From: Phascolomyces articulosus
Lineage: Eukaryota > Mucoromycota > Mucoromycetes > Mucorales > Lichtheimiaceae
Assembly: GCA_025677815.1 (NCBI GenBank)
Contig: JAIXMP010000025.1
Coordinates: forward strand, 310,001 to 374,000
Direction of reading: 5' to 3'
Length of the DNA: 64,000 bases
Part shown: positions 1 through 10,149 of the stretch, one piece after another
Layout: each line of letters begins with the position of its first letter
Numbering within the stretch: the first letter of the stretch is position 1
Notes under the pieces: generated by a model
What the model was told of the DNA's origin: nothing
What the model saw: only the letters and a program-made list of their open reading frames with translations
Database searches by the model: none
Translations under genes and position numbers: made by a program

Positions 1-575
1 TTTGTTGCCATATTTGTGCTTTTAATCACTAGTTGTAAAGTGTTGAGCATTGGACACCATGTATGAATGTTTGTCATTAACGCCATGGACCATTTAGTAC
101 CAACCCATTGGATACTGAGGAAATTCAACTGGGACAGTGTCTCGAGCCAAGAAAAGTCATTTAGATTGGATGTCACACGAAGATAAGTGAGGGATGACAG
201 CGAAGCAAAACTCAATGGGAGTAAAGGGAGATCATGAATATGACCGCGTATATCTTTTGATAGATCCAAATGAGTGAGAAAAGGACATAACTCTGGTAAG
301 TGTTTAAGCATCATCGATGGCGGATCGGGTGCGCGAATACAGATTTTTCGGATACAGTACCCAAGCTGTGGTGATTCGAGTAATGTGCCATGGAACAAGG
401 AACATTGTCGACTGGTTAGAAGCGTTATTGAACGATAAAAAACAGAAGTGAATTCAGTTGACCATTCTTTATTGACCAGAATGCACGCGAACCAATCTTC
501 AAAAGACAATGCTTCTGCAATGACACCCAAGATTTCCGATGGTAATGATGGTGGTGATGTCGATGAAAGTGACAT
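1..575 (-). CDS. F-box protein, N-terminal part (gene runs off the window)
   Basis: The minus strand is open from an ATG at 575 to the window edge (191 codons, no stop), and an in-frame TAA lies 33 bases upstream of this ATG, which supports the start. Residues about 8-45 read as an F-box: LPSEILGVIAEAL, then a W/F-rich helix ending in ACILVNKEW. Leucine-rich segments with the LTHLDLS and LTYLRV type of LRR strands follow. F-box proteins bind Skp1 in SCF ubiquitin ligases and the LRR part usually selects the substrate; the substrate here cannot be inferred. The C-terminus is missing because the window ends. It is not an obvious close copy of the TPR/F-box genes at 5-9 kb, since no TPR part precedes its F-box. 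Confidence 0.75.
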   Translation of the reverse strand, partial: MSLSSTSPPSLPSEILGVIAEALSFEDWFACILVNKEWSTEFTSVFYRSITLLTSRQCSLFHGTLLESPQLGYCIRKICIRAPDPPSMMLKHLPELCPFLTHLDLSKDIRGHIHDLPLLPLSFASLSSLTYLRVTSNLNDFSWLETLSQLNFLSIQWVGTKWSMALMTNIHTWCPMLNTLQLVIKSTNMAT

Positions 576-1026
576 TTGTCTCGAACAGCATAAAATCAAG
601 TATGTTTATAAGAAAAAAAAAGGAACTTAGCAAACTATTTACTAAATGCACAATCACTTTTATTTTCTTTTTTTCTACGTAGTACAGCACGCTGACCAGA
701 TGATTTTCATGTTATTCGGTAAACTGTTGTACAAAACTAATGCATGAGAAAAATATCATTGAAATATAAAATGTCGAAATGTATAAAAATTCTTTAATAC
801 TTTTTTTGACAACATAATAAATTGTAAAATATATATTTTGTAATGTGTGTATAATAAATGAAATGTGAGGGTGTGTGTGTATAGTATAAATATTTTATCT
901 TTTAAGGGTGTAAAGTAAAACGAAAAGGAGAATGAAATAAAACTATTTTTACAAGCTCAATATATGCATAGAAAAGAATAAATGTGTATGAAAAATATAA
1001 GAAAAAATGATATATAATTTGTTTTT
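576..1026. other. Intergenic spacer
   Basis: A 450-base AT-rich gap holding the presumed promoter of the F-box gene and the 3' flank of the sulfite reductase gene. It carries GT-rich and TA-rich simple sequence (about 845-890). I see no conserved coding or RNA feature. Confidence 0.6.
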
Positions 1027-4000
1027 TTAGTACACTTCCAAGATGTACTTTTCCTTCTCCTTCCATTCTTCAATGAGACTGCCAGCCTTCTTTTCATCAA
1101 TGCCACCATAGTTCTTGAGACCAAAGACAACAGCATCCTTAACATCAGGTACAGGCCATGTAGGACCACAGAGATAGAAATGTCCGTTCTTGGTAACAAG
1201 CATATCGTGCAACAATTCAGCATCTTCCATCATCTTGTGTTGGATATAAACCTTTTGCTTTTGATCCCGAGAGAAGGCAAGGCCCATATGTGTCAACAGA
1301 CCATCGGTGTTGTAAGCTTCCAATTCTTCACCATACAAGTATTCCATGCGACGGTTACGCGAACCAAAGTATAAGACCATAGGACCAACTTCCTTACCAG
1401 CAGCCTTAAGAACATGGCGTTCTTGAAGGAAAGCACGGAAAGGAGCCATACCAGTACCCAAACCAGCCATGATGACAGGTTGAGTATCCAATGGAGGTAA
1501 ACGCATGACGGAAGGCTTGATAGAGACAGTAACATCAGCACCAACCTTCATATCGGCCAAATATCTTGTACATTGACCATAACGCTTCTTACCAGCAGCG
1601 TTAACCCAGTCAACGGCAACGATCAACAAATGAACCGAGTTGGGATACATCTTTTGGGATGAAGCAATTGAGTAGTGACGAGGCTTGATTTCGGAAATGA
1701 TGCTCACTAAGGCTTCAACAGGAGGTTTGGCAGAAGTGAATTCACGCAACAAATCTTCATAAGTAATGGTATCATCCACACGCTTCTTGTATTCTTCCTT
1801 GCCTTCAGATGAGATCAAGTACAACAAGTGATCCTTTTCTTTGGGGTTGGTAGCATAAGAGGCAAGAGCTTCATAGAACTTCTTGGAAGGACGACCAAAG
1901 ATATCAAGAGTTTGAGAGAAGGTTTGGAAGATAGTGCGGGTTTCTTGCTTGCCACTATCAGCATTCTTGATCGAGATAATATCGTTACCGTTCAAACCAT
2001 ACCAGGTAAGGAATTCGTTAACTTCAGCAGCGTCGTTATGACCATGGACACCAAGGGCATCACCAAGTTGGTACTTCAAACCGGAACCAGTGGTATCAAA
2101 TTCCAAATGGAAGACATTTCGGTCATAGGTGGTGGGTGTCAAACGCTTGTTTTCAGAAAGCTTGATCAAATAGGTGGCTTCATGGAGATCAGGACGAACA
2201 GCGGATTCGGTAGCATAAGCTTCCTTGAACATGACTTGCCATGCTGCCTTGTGCCACTTACTGACTTCACCAAGTTCTTGTTCACCTTCTTCAACAGCAG
2301 TAGAAGCATCACTATCATCATCTTCTTCACTCAAAACAGCTCGTGCAATAGGACGAGTGGGTAAGACTTCATCGTTGATTTCCAAAATAGTCCATGGTGG
2401 CAACAATTCGACATTGACAAGTTGCTCAGCAACCTTTTCAACAACTTGATTCACAAGAGGTGCCAATTCAGCCTTGTTACCTTCTTCATCTACAACAGAA
2501 TCCAATTCATAGTACAATCCCTTCAAAAGTTCGACAGCATTCTTGTCAGATTGAGTCAAGGCCAAGAATACAGCTTCCCAAACAATGTGTGTCGACTTGC
2601 GGTGAAGACCCAATTCTTCAGCAATGCGGGCAGCATCCACAGTGTAAAGCTTAATATCGAGTTGAGTCAACTTGAGCTTGAATTCATTGGTTAAATGAGC
2701 TTCAATATCATCACCATGTTTCCAGGGACCGTTCAAAACAACAGTAGCCTTCTTGTTGGCGGATTCCAAAATATCGAATTCCTTGGTTAATGCAACGTTG
2801 TGGATACCAATAAAGTCAGCCTTGGCGTTGACAGATTTGTTATTCTTGACAATATGAGTGTTAACCACGGCACCACCCAAACGGTAGGTATCACGGGCTA
2901 CTTGAACGGCGACTTGTTCTTGTTCATGCAATAAGTGGGAAACATGCTTAGCAGCATCAGCACTACCATCTTGTTCAACATCCCAGAAGATAGCACTCCA
3001 GATAGCTTGTTCTTCCTTGGGTTCTTCGACAACTTCCAAAAAGACACCGGTGGCAAGATCAACAAAGTTCTTTTCTTCAGCTTCCTTGACCAAAAGAGGA
3101 ATATGACCAGCAGAAAGATGAGTAAACGAGCTGGCTTGAGCAGTTACCAAACGAGGGCGAGATTGGCGAGCCAAAGAACCAAAACGGACGGCAGCAGCAA
3201 TATCCAAAAAGAGAGGACCATTGAAAGCAAACAAACCATCAGTTTGCTCCAAAACGACGATTTGACGAGTCGATTGAGGTAAGCTGGCAATAAATCCAGC
3301 TTCAGACCAAGGACGATAGAGACGAACAGTAACGAGACCGACCTTAGCATTGGCCTTGTTGATAGCATCAGCAACCGAAGAGGTGCCCAAAGCAACGAGT
3401 ACTGTTTCAGCATCGACAGCACCGGTATATTCGAAAGGCTTGTAACCAAATTTGGCCAACAAACGTTCAGCTTCAGCGTAGGCATCACCACCAGTAGATG
3501 CCTTGGTATCATCCAAAGTAGCCAATTGGCTATAGGGCAAGAGAGAAGCCTTTTCAATGTTAACAGATGAACCATCAAAGTAGTGGATCACTGGAAGACC
3601 AACAGAGCGAGCAAGGATGTGTGCAATGACGGCCATATCGTGAGCTTCTTGGACAGTGCTTGATGAGAGTACAATGGCACCTGAGTTACGAGCAGCCAAG
3701 ACAGCATCAACTTGCGAATGTGCTACCAATTCTTCGTCAACGCCATAAGCGCCAACGTGGAAAACGACAGGTTGACGAGCCAAAGCAAGAGCATGAATAT
3801 TAGGAATCATAGACAATAAAGCTTCGGATGAAGTCAAGACAGATGCAGACTTGGTAGTGCTGTCAAGTGCGCCCTGGACAGCTTGCAAAGCACCTTCTCT
3901 TGTTTCCATTTCAATGACCTTAACAAGGTTACCTTGGCTGTTGCGAATGCTGGATTGCCAATTCTTGAGTTCCTGACCAAGGTAACCGCCAGCATTACCA

Positions 4001-4329
4001 GGATATACAAATATAAGGTCGGATAAACCATAAGCGACATAATCGACGGTATGATTGACATCGACCAAACGAGCCTTATTATCGCTAAAGAGAACTTGAA
4101 GAGCATTCTTCACACGAGATTGAAGTTGTAAAGTAGTTTCTTCGTCGACAACAGTAGTTTGACTACCAGCTGTAGATGCTGCATCTTCGTTTGCTGTCGC
4201 TGCTTCCTTAAGTTGTGTAGTGACGGATTCGATAGCTTCTCGGGATAATTCTACAGGCTTATGTACATCGTTTGCCTTGACTGTCTTGCTCTTCACGAGT
4301 GCTGCGATGAGAGCAGTAGAGGCAAACAT
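1027..4329 (-). CDS. MET10: Sulfite reductase [NADPH] flavoprotein (alpha) component
   Basis: A single uninterrupted frame of 1100 residues, close to yeast Met10 (about 1035). In assimilatory sulfate reduction this subunit passes electrons from NADPH through FAD to the haem subunit (Met5-type), which reduces sulfite to sulfide in the cytosol. The N-terminal half is pyruvate:ferredoxin-oxidoreductase-like (VDYVAYGLSDLIFVYPGNAGG region near residue 100), as in fungal Met10. The C-terminal third is a ferredoxin-NADP reductase module: FAD-binding RHYSIASS, the nucleotide-binding AGLGTGMAPFRAFLQ, FGSRNRRMEYLY, HFYLCGP, and the terminal Trp-Lys-rich helix ending in Tyr. There is no separate flavodoxin FMN domain, as in yeast. 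Being intronless over 3.3 kb is notable beside neighbours with many introns. Antisense frames inside it are shadows. Confidence 0.95.
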   Translation of the reverse strand: MFASTALIAALVKSKTVKANDVHKPVELSREAIESVTTQLKEAATANEDAASTAGSQTTVVDEETTLQLQSRVKNALQVLFSDNKARLVDVNHTVDYVAYGLSDLIFVYPGNAGGYLGQELKNWQSSIRNSQGNLVKVIEMETREGALQAVQGALDSTTKSASVLTSSEALLSMIPNIHALALARQPVVFHVGAYGVDEELVAHSQVDAVLAARNSGAIVLSSSTVQEAHDMAVIAHILARSVGLPVIHYFDGSSVNIEKASLLPYSQLATLDDTKASTGGDAYAEAERLLAKFGYKPFEYTGAVDAETVLVALGTSSVADAINKANAKVGLVTVRLYRPWSEAGFIASLPQSTRQIVVLEQTDGLFAFNGPLFLDIAAAVRFGSLARQSRPRLVTAQASSFTHLSAGHIPLLVKEAEEKNFVDLATGVFLEVVEEPKEEQAIWSAIFWDVEQDGSADAAKHVSHLLHEQEQVAVQVARDTYRLGGAVVNTHIVKNNKSVNAKADFIGIHNVALTKEFDILESANKKATVVLNGPWKHGDDIEAHLTNEFKLKLTQLDIKLYTVDAARIAEELGLHRKSTHIVWEAVFLALTQSDKNAVELLKGLYYELDSVVDEEGNKAELAPLVNQVVEKVAEQLVNVELLPPWTILEINDEVLPTRPIARAVLSEEDDDSDASTAVEEGEQELGEVSKWHKAAWQVMFKEAYATESAVRPDLHEATYLIKLSENKRLTPTTYDRNVFHLEFDTTGSGLKYQLGDALGVHGHNDAAEVNEFLTWYGLNGNDIISIKNADSGKQETRTIFQTFSQTLDIFGRPSKKFYEALASYATNPKEKDHLLYLISSEGKEEYKKRVDDTITYEDLLREFTSAKPPVEALVSIISEIKPRHYSIASSQKMYPNSVHLLIVAVDWVNAAGKKRYGQCTRYLADMKVGADVTVSIKPSVMRLPPLDTQPVIMAGLGTGMAPFRAFLQERHVLKAAGKEVGPMVLYFGSRNRRMEYLYGEELEAYNTDGLLTHMGLAFSRDQKQKVYIQHKMMEDAELLHDMLVTKNGHFYLCGPTWPVPDVKDAVVFGLKNYGGIDEKKAGSLIEEWKEKEKYILEVY

Positions 4330-4940
4330 TGTTTAAAATGTGTCAAAAAAAATAAAGAAAAAAAAGGGAAGAACAAGAAAAAGAAGAATGGAAAAAAAGA
4401 TCCGTTTGTTCCTTTTTGAATACAAACAAATAACAAATTGAAGTAGAAAGAAAAAAAAATATTATGAAATTTAATGTATGAGTTTTGATTTACATCTCAT
4501 TGGGTAGCACGCCATCGGATCTACTTGGCCATTCATATCCACAGAAAATGGCGCAATTCTATGCTTCATCGACGAAAACTTTCCGACTTGCATCTATCCG
4601 ATTCGTTCAATAATAAAAAAAAACCTGGTTTGAGCCTAATAATGCACCTTATATCTCTTTTTGTCTGAAACAATTGCTTTTTAATTAATAATTTAGACCA
4701 ATCGTTATTGTCCATGATCTTAACTAAATTCCTTTTTTTACATGATCGATCATGATCGTAATGATTAGATCATATTGTTTCTTTGTAACAAACGATATCT
4801 CTGCATAAACCAATTGTTGTCAATTGGCTTAATTATGCACCCAGACACATCAAGAATAGCCTTTTAGTAAATTTATCCATGGATATCAACTATGGTGTTT
4901 ATTGGAAAAAAATATATAATAGAATATTACAATCCTGTAC
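4330..4940. other. Intergenic spacer upstream of MET10
   Basis: Promoter side of MET10 and 3' flank of the decayed F-box/LRR copy. It is A-rich just before the MET10 start and holds one perfect palindrome (4741-4754). No coding feature is seen. Confidence 0.55.
4741..4754. repeat. 14-bp perfect palindrome
   Basis: CATGATCGATCATG reads the same on both strands and is followed by further ATGATC/GATCAT half-copies up to about 4772. It lies about 410 bases upstream of the MET10 start codon. It could be a dimeric regulator site or chance; the sequence alone does not decide. Confidence 0.5.
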
Positions 4941-6945
4941 TTATACATTATCATCAACTATTTTAACATTCTCAATTTTTTGTTTTGCATAATCTATTGC
5001 TAAATTTGTTACTGATGTACATTTTTCAAGGAAAAGTGTATCCAATGATGTTGATTTGTCAACAAGGCTGATAATGCCATAATCAGTTCTATTGTTCAAT
5101 TCTACTAAGCTAACTTCCTCCAATGTAGAGAGATCTGAGAGAACAAGAAGTGTGCTATCTTTAACTAGTACCCCCATAGCTATATAGATACTGGTTATGT
5201 TGGAACTTTTTGAAGAATCGATCGACTCCTTCTGTAGTAATGTTGTTATTTCCTCGCAGATTCACAGAGCCAAGTGTTGCTATGTCGGCCAGACTCATCA
5301 ATACATTGTAGTTCAGGCATTTGCAATCTTGAAATGTGATGGATTCCAGAGATGGTGTTCTTGATGGCTCCTGTGATGTTGAATATCTTTTAAATAGTTT
5401 AATCAGGCTCGTATTTCTATCTTCAGATTCAACGAATACCAATTGAAATGATTTAAGTGGAGCAGATTTATGAGAGTATTGGCGATAGCGTTTAAATTGT
5501 TAGACTGGACAACTGTCAATTCAGTCAGATTTGCACAGACAGAAATCGACCGTAGCAAAAGGGATAATATACCATCATTGCCAACCCATGTGACCATTTC
5601 TTCCAACTTTAATTCAAGTCATCGGTAGCATCGTTTGAATTCCCGAATATTAAAACTATTATCATCTCGCCTGTAATTGATATGAAGCACCTGAAGAGAT
5701 TTTTGGGCTTTCGTGATCAAAGGAAACACATAGTTAGGACAAACGCTAGAAGGTTCGTTATCCACCATGCATATTTCTTGTAAACCATTCTGTTTATCTT
5801 GTGGATCATCAGCAGTTACTTCATAATCTGGGTCGAATCCCAATATTTGTATATTTGGACAGTGGTAATTGATAGCCTCCAAAACATCATCCGACGAATT
5901 CTGTATCCACAAATATTCAATTTGCTGACAATTCCTGAATAATGATTCAAGTCCTTACCGTGTAATTTCTAAGCAGTCAAGGCACAAATTTTTGAGTGGA
6001 TAACGGACTGCTTCTAGTCCGGAGAAATTGCCAATAATAGTTGATAATCGAGATTCTGTTCCATACTTCAGGTTTGCTAATTTGTTGCAAACAAACAGTA
6101 AGTCAGATATTGATATCGAAATTGATTTCTCTTTAAAATCAAACTCCATGTCAGTCACTGTGTTTTTGATTTGCCAGAAAACGTTCACAGTGGATAATTG
6201 AATACTTGCATCAACGTTTTCGAACTTCGACCCTATTTAAGTATAATTTATATCCATTAATTTCATACCCGTTCAAATATATGATATATCTGTTTTCCCA
6301 TAATACAACATTATATTATACCTTGAAAATAAAATGTTTTGATGCGTTTGAAACTGCCAGATTTCAAATGATACAGATACTTGTTCAGTATGGTTTTTTT
6401 CCATTTTGTTGCGACATTCATACACGTTGCTATATGTTGATGGCTATTTTCGCTAACCATATCCAGGATATAATATGCTATTTCTGTGGGAAATGTCGCT
6501 ACAAAATCAACGTATTTGCTATTCTGCTGAATTGCACTCTTTCTATCCGTCACCAATTGGAAATAAAGAGGGCCGTCTTTTGGAACATTTTTAAGTGCTA
6601 CGTCGTATGTATCAATCACTTTCTGTTGTCTACCTGACATAGCATAGGTATCATCCAATCTCTTATAGCCCGCTACTGTAGTTGGAGCAATCAAAACCAT
6701 TTGATCTGCGCTTTGAATTGCTTTATTGAATTAACCGTCTTTACCACAATATGCACGATGGTTAAGGGTAAGTAACTGTAATTTGTCGATCGCGTCAATA
6801 GTGGTTGACACGTGTTCAATGGCTGTTTATAATCGCGTTGATCTATAGCTTTGCCCAATTTGGAAAATGAGGTCTTGGCTGGATTCACGTTCAGAGCGTG
6901 TTAGAAATTCTGATCTAACATTTTTTGTCATGACTTGTGTTAAAC
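4941..6945 (-). pseudogene. Decayed TPR/F-box/LRR protein gene (tandem copy of the gene at 7.0-9.3 kb)
   Basis: Seven short minus-strand frames follow one another in the order expected for one protein and match the neighbour piece by piece. The TPR-like part has YAMSGRQQKVIDTYDVALK against YAMSGRQQKAIVAYEAALK. The F-box has FPTEIAYYILD against LPTELSYYIIS. The mid LRR has INYHCPNIQILGFDP against INARCLNLEVLGYNP. The C-terminus has AIDYAKQK against AIEYAKRK. The frame changes several times (near 6700, 5940, 5610, 5420 and 5170) and stops interrupt it, more than introns would explain. One real intron is visible at about 6220-6310, with donor CAAG|GTATAA and acceptor AAATAG|GG. The 5' end is vague: homology reaches to LNVNPAK near 6900. 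I read it as a dead tandem duplicate. Confidence 0.8.
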
Positions 6946-7038
6946 TGAATGTAAGAAACAGACTCGCAAGGAACAAGAACCACTTTTTAACAATAAATTC
7001 TAGACCCAGCTTTCACACTTTATTATTTTTATAGATTT

Positions 7039-9311
7039 TTAATGTTCAATTTTTACAATCACGTTTTTACGTTTTGCGTATTCGATGGCAAAGCCAGTGA
7101 TAGTTGTACATTGCATAAGATCCAGTCTTTTTAAATTCACTGTCTTATCTATCAAGCTAATAATTCCACGATCTGATATATGAGGAAGATTTTCAAGTGC
7201 AAGTGCCTGTAAACATGGAAGATCACCAAGAGCCATTATGGTATTGTCTGTAACATTATCTAGAGATCCCAAGACAAAGTCTGTTATTTTGGTCAATTTC
7301 TTGAAAAAGCATTGTATGCCTTTCTCTGAAACTCTGCTGTGTCCATAAAACATTGCCTTTGTTAATGTTGGTATGTCGCCTAAATTTGCGAGTACTTCGT
7401 TTGTAACACCTTTACAGTCGTCAAGATGAATATATTCAAGCGTTGGTACCGTGGAGACGGTATTAGTAGATGCTTCTGCATAATATTTGAAGAGTTGTTT
7501 TAGATCTGTATCTCCTGCTTCATCTTGACTTTGTTTTAATTCGAGCCTTTTAAGAGGTGGTAAAATCCTGAGAGTATCGACAATGGCAGAGGTATGACAG
7601 GCATATGTGACATCCAAGATCTCCAGAGATTTACATCCAGATATTGATCGCAAAAATAATGACTCCATAAGACCTTTTGGATCCGACCAAAAAGTTAGTT
7701 CTCGTAAGTTTGGCAACCATAGATCATTATATTCTTGACCCAAATGTTCAACGATTGGTATGTATCCTGCTTGCTGTGATTCCGAAATGCTAAAAGCAGC
7801 AACAAGAACTTCAAGACGCTTCATGTTTTTTTGAATAATAGGTAAAAGATCATTGGGAGAGATACCATAACGATCGCCCCCTTCTAGTGTATAAAATTCA
7901 CATATACCAACGATATCTCCTTTGTTATTTTGTCGTTTTAATTGTGTTACATTACTATAAGGATTATACCCTAGCACTTCAAGGTTCAAACAACGTGCAT
8001 TAATGTCATGCAATATATCATTATCCCAGCAACCATCCAACACGAGACGCCGTATTTCTTGGCACTTCTGTAATAATGGGCAAATGACTTGACGACTGAT
8101 GGACTGCGCTCTGAGCTGTAAATCTTCAAGTGGATGGTTTTCAGAGATAGGTTTTTCTTCAATCCCAATGTTGCTTAATGGTTTCGTTGTAGTATATATC
8201 AGAATTGTCAAGTAGGGAAATATATATAGCAAGTCAGATAATTTAAATACTATTTCACCCTCGCCAAAATGTAGTTCCAGTTTTGTTAATGTAGCTCGTA
8301 CTTGCCACAAGAAACTAGATTCCAGTAGCTGTATGCTATTTGGATGGATATTTCGAAGTGTTATTGCTGTGTATAATATATGTAGATATGTAAATAAATT
8401 ATCCGTCCTCTTCATTCCTTATTCTAATCCAGGATATTTGACTGACATTTACCTTCTAATTCAAGGACCTTTAAGATTTTGAACCGATTATTTTTTGTTA
8501 CCTATAAATACACTGACCATTTATCCAGTTTCTTAGTACTAACCATCAGATCCTGAACAAATGGAGCAATATTGGGGAGTATTGGTAAAATATCACCCAC
8601 ATCGCTATCATCAATCGAAAGGCACATCCATACTATTGGACACCCCACTATTAGTTCTCGCCATTTTCTCGAGACCAATATGCATTCGACGAGATCTTTG
8701 TCATCATCTCCCAAATCAGATATGATATAATAGGACAGTTCTGTTGGTAATGCCATGAGAAAATCAATGCGACTATTGTCTCGTTGCGTTGCTAGAGCCT
8801 TTTCATTAACAATCGGCTCGTGGTGGCTATGTTCCTGTGCTTTCTGTGAATCGTTTATCTTCTCTTGTAGCTCAATTCTTTTCAATGCCGCTTCATAGGC
8901 TACAATAGCCTTTTGCTGTCTTCCTGACATAGCGTAAAGAAAACCAAATCGTTCGTGACACAATGGTAATGTCGGTGCGATGGAGATCATTTGTTTTGCA
9001 TCCTTGATCCCTTTATCGAATTGTCCATTCATTGCAAAAGCATAGGCTCTATGATTCAGAACAGAAACCAATAAAGATTGATTGATGTTGTCAATAGTGT
9101 TTGTTGCAAATTTAATGGCAGTGTCATAATCATGCTTGTCAATCGCCTCTCCAACTTTTAAAAAATAGTTCTTGGTTTCATTAACATTGAGGGTGTAAAC
9201 TGGAAAGGCTGAAGAGGTATGATGTTTTAGCATTCTTGTACTCGGCGTATGGCATAAAATAAAGACAAAAAAAAAAGTGATACTGCGAAGAGAATCCGAG
9301 TGTTTTTTCAT
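7039..9311 (-). CDS. TPR/F-box/LRR protein; frame is broken at the F-box/LRR junction
   Basis: The 5' frame (8502-9311) has TPR-like helices (NHRAYAFAMNGQFDKGI, RFGFLYAMSGRQQKAIVAY) and then an F-box (LPTELSYYIIS ... VSRKWREL). The 3' frame (7039-8415, 458 residues) is a leucine-rich-repeat array (LEVLGYNP, LKRLELK, LQALALENL, LKRLDLMQC). Together they resemble fungal Pof3-like SCF adaptors. The two frames must be joined by an intron near 8390-8500, but the 5' frame meets TAG immediately before the best donor (GTAACA) and the 3' frame starts in a different phase. The decayed copy has CAA at the matching codon. Either the splice pattern is unusual or this copy is also inactivated. The ATG at 9311 gives a hydrophobic leader not shared with the copy; an ATG at 9233 is an alternative start. 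Confidence 0.6.
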
Positions 9312-9605
9312 TCACTTGTAGGTGTAACATGGATGAAGATAAGGTTTACGGATGATCTCTCCTTATCTCCCACGGTTACATATTCCGTTTCTTTTCTTTT
9401 TAATCAAATATGTTCAAGATTCAACGTCAACGTTTAATTTGTTACTATTATATACCATCATTTATATGTTAGATCTTAGCAGAATTAATAAAGTGGCTGG
9501 TACGAGTTGTTTGGTAGCGATCATTGACGATAAAATCAATTATTGATCCTTTAAATAATCTAAACTTTTCCAAAGGTAGAAGCGCAGGGCGATTAAATAT
9601 TATAA
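9312..9605. other. Intergenic spacer
   Basis: AT-rich spacer between the TPR/F-box gene (its promoter side) and the start of the ABC transporter wreck. No feature recognised. Confidence 0.5.
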
Positions 9606-10149
9606 ATGTTTGCGATTTACAATAGTTCCAGGGACGGAACTACTCCAAACTTTACATGCTTGCTCCGAAAATATTCTGTGATTAGACGATTGGGTAAACT
9701 TTTCCCAATCTTTGGAAATACCAATCCAGGTACCGACAGCATTACCTTAAATCGAACGACATTATCAATGCCTTTTGGAGTTTGGCTGATAAAAAAAACA
9801 TGGATACATACATTATGATAAAGAAAATATCTTACCATTTATTATATGTAGATCCTACAGTAGATTGCTTATAGTTAAATTTCCATTTGATTATGTATAA
9901 GTATATGTTTTTTTCTATTTTGTATTTTTTAAACACTGGCGATGTTCTGTCATTATTGCAATAAAGCTTGAACTGAAAATGATTCAATAACCACGCAGCA
10001 CTCGGTTGCAAGATCACCACACCATATAATATTATATGACGAATGTGATGGCACTCCATTGGGTGAGGGTAGCTATGATGATAATAATGCAATCGATATC
10101 GAAGGCATACAACTTTTTAAATCTCTTCAAGTTGTTGTTGATCGAGTTA

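Noticed and set aside
1180..4106. Several antisense frames of 60-180 codons inside MET10
   Set aside because: They lie opposite a strongly conserved protein, have no family motifs, and reflect its codon bias.
9617..9838. 73-codon minus-strand frame before the ABC pseudogene
   Set aside because: No motif; the plus strand there plausibly holds the ruined first Walker A of the transporter.
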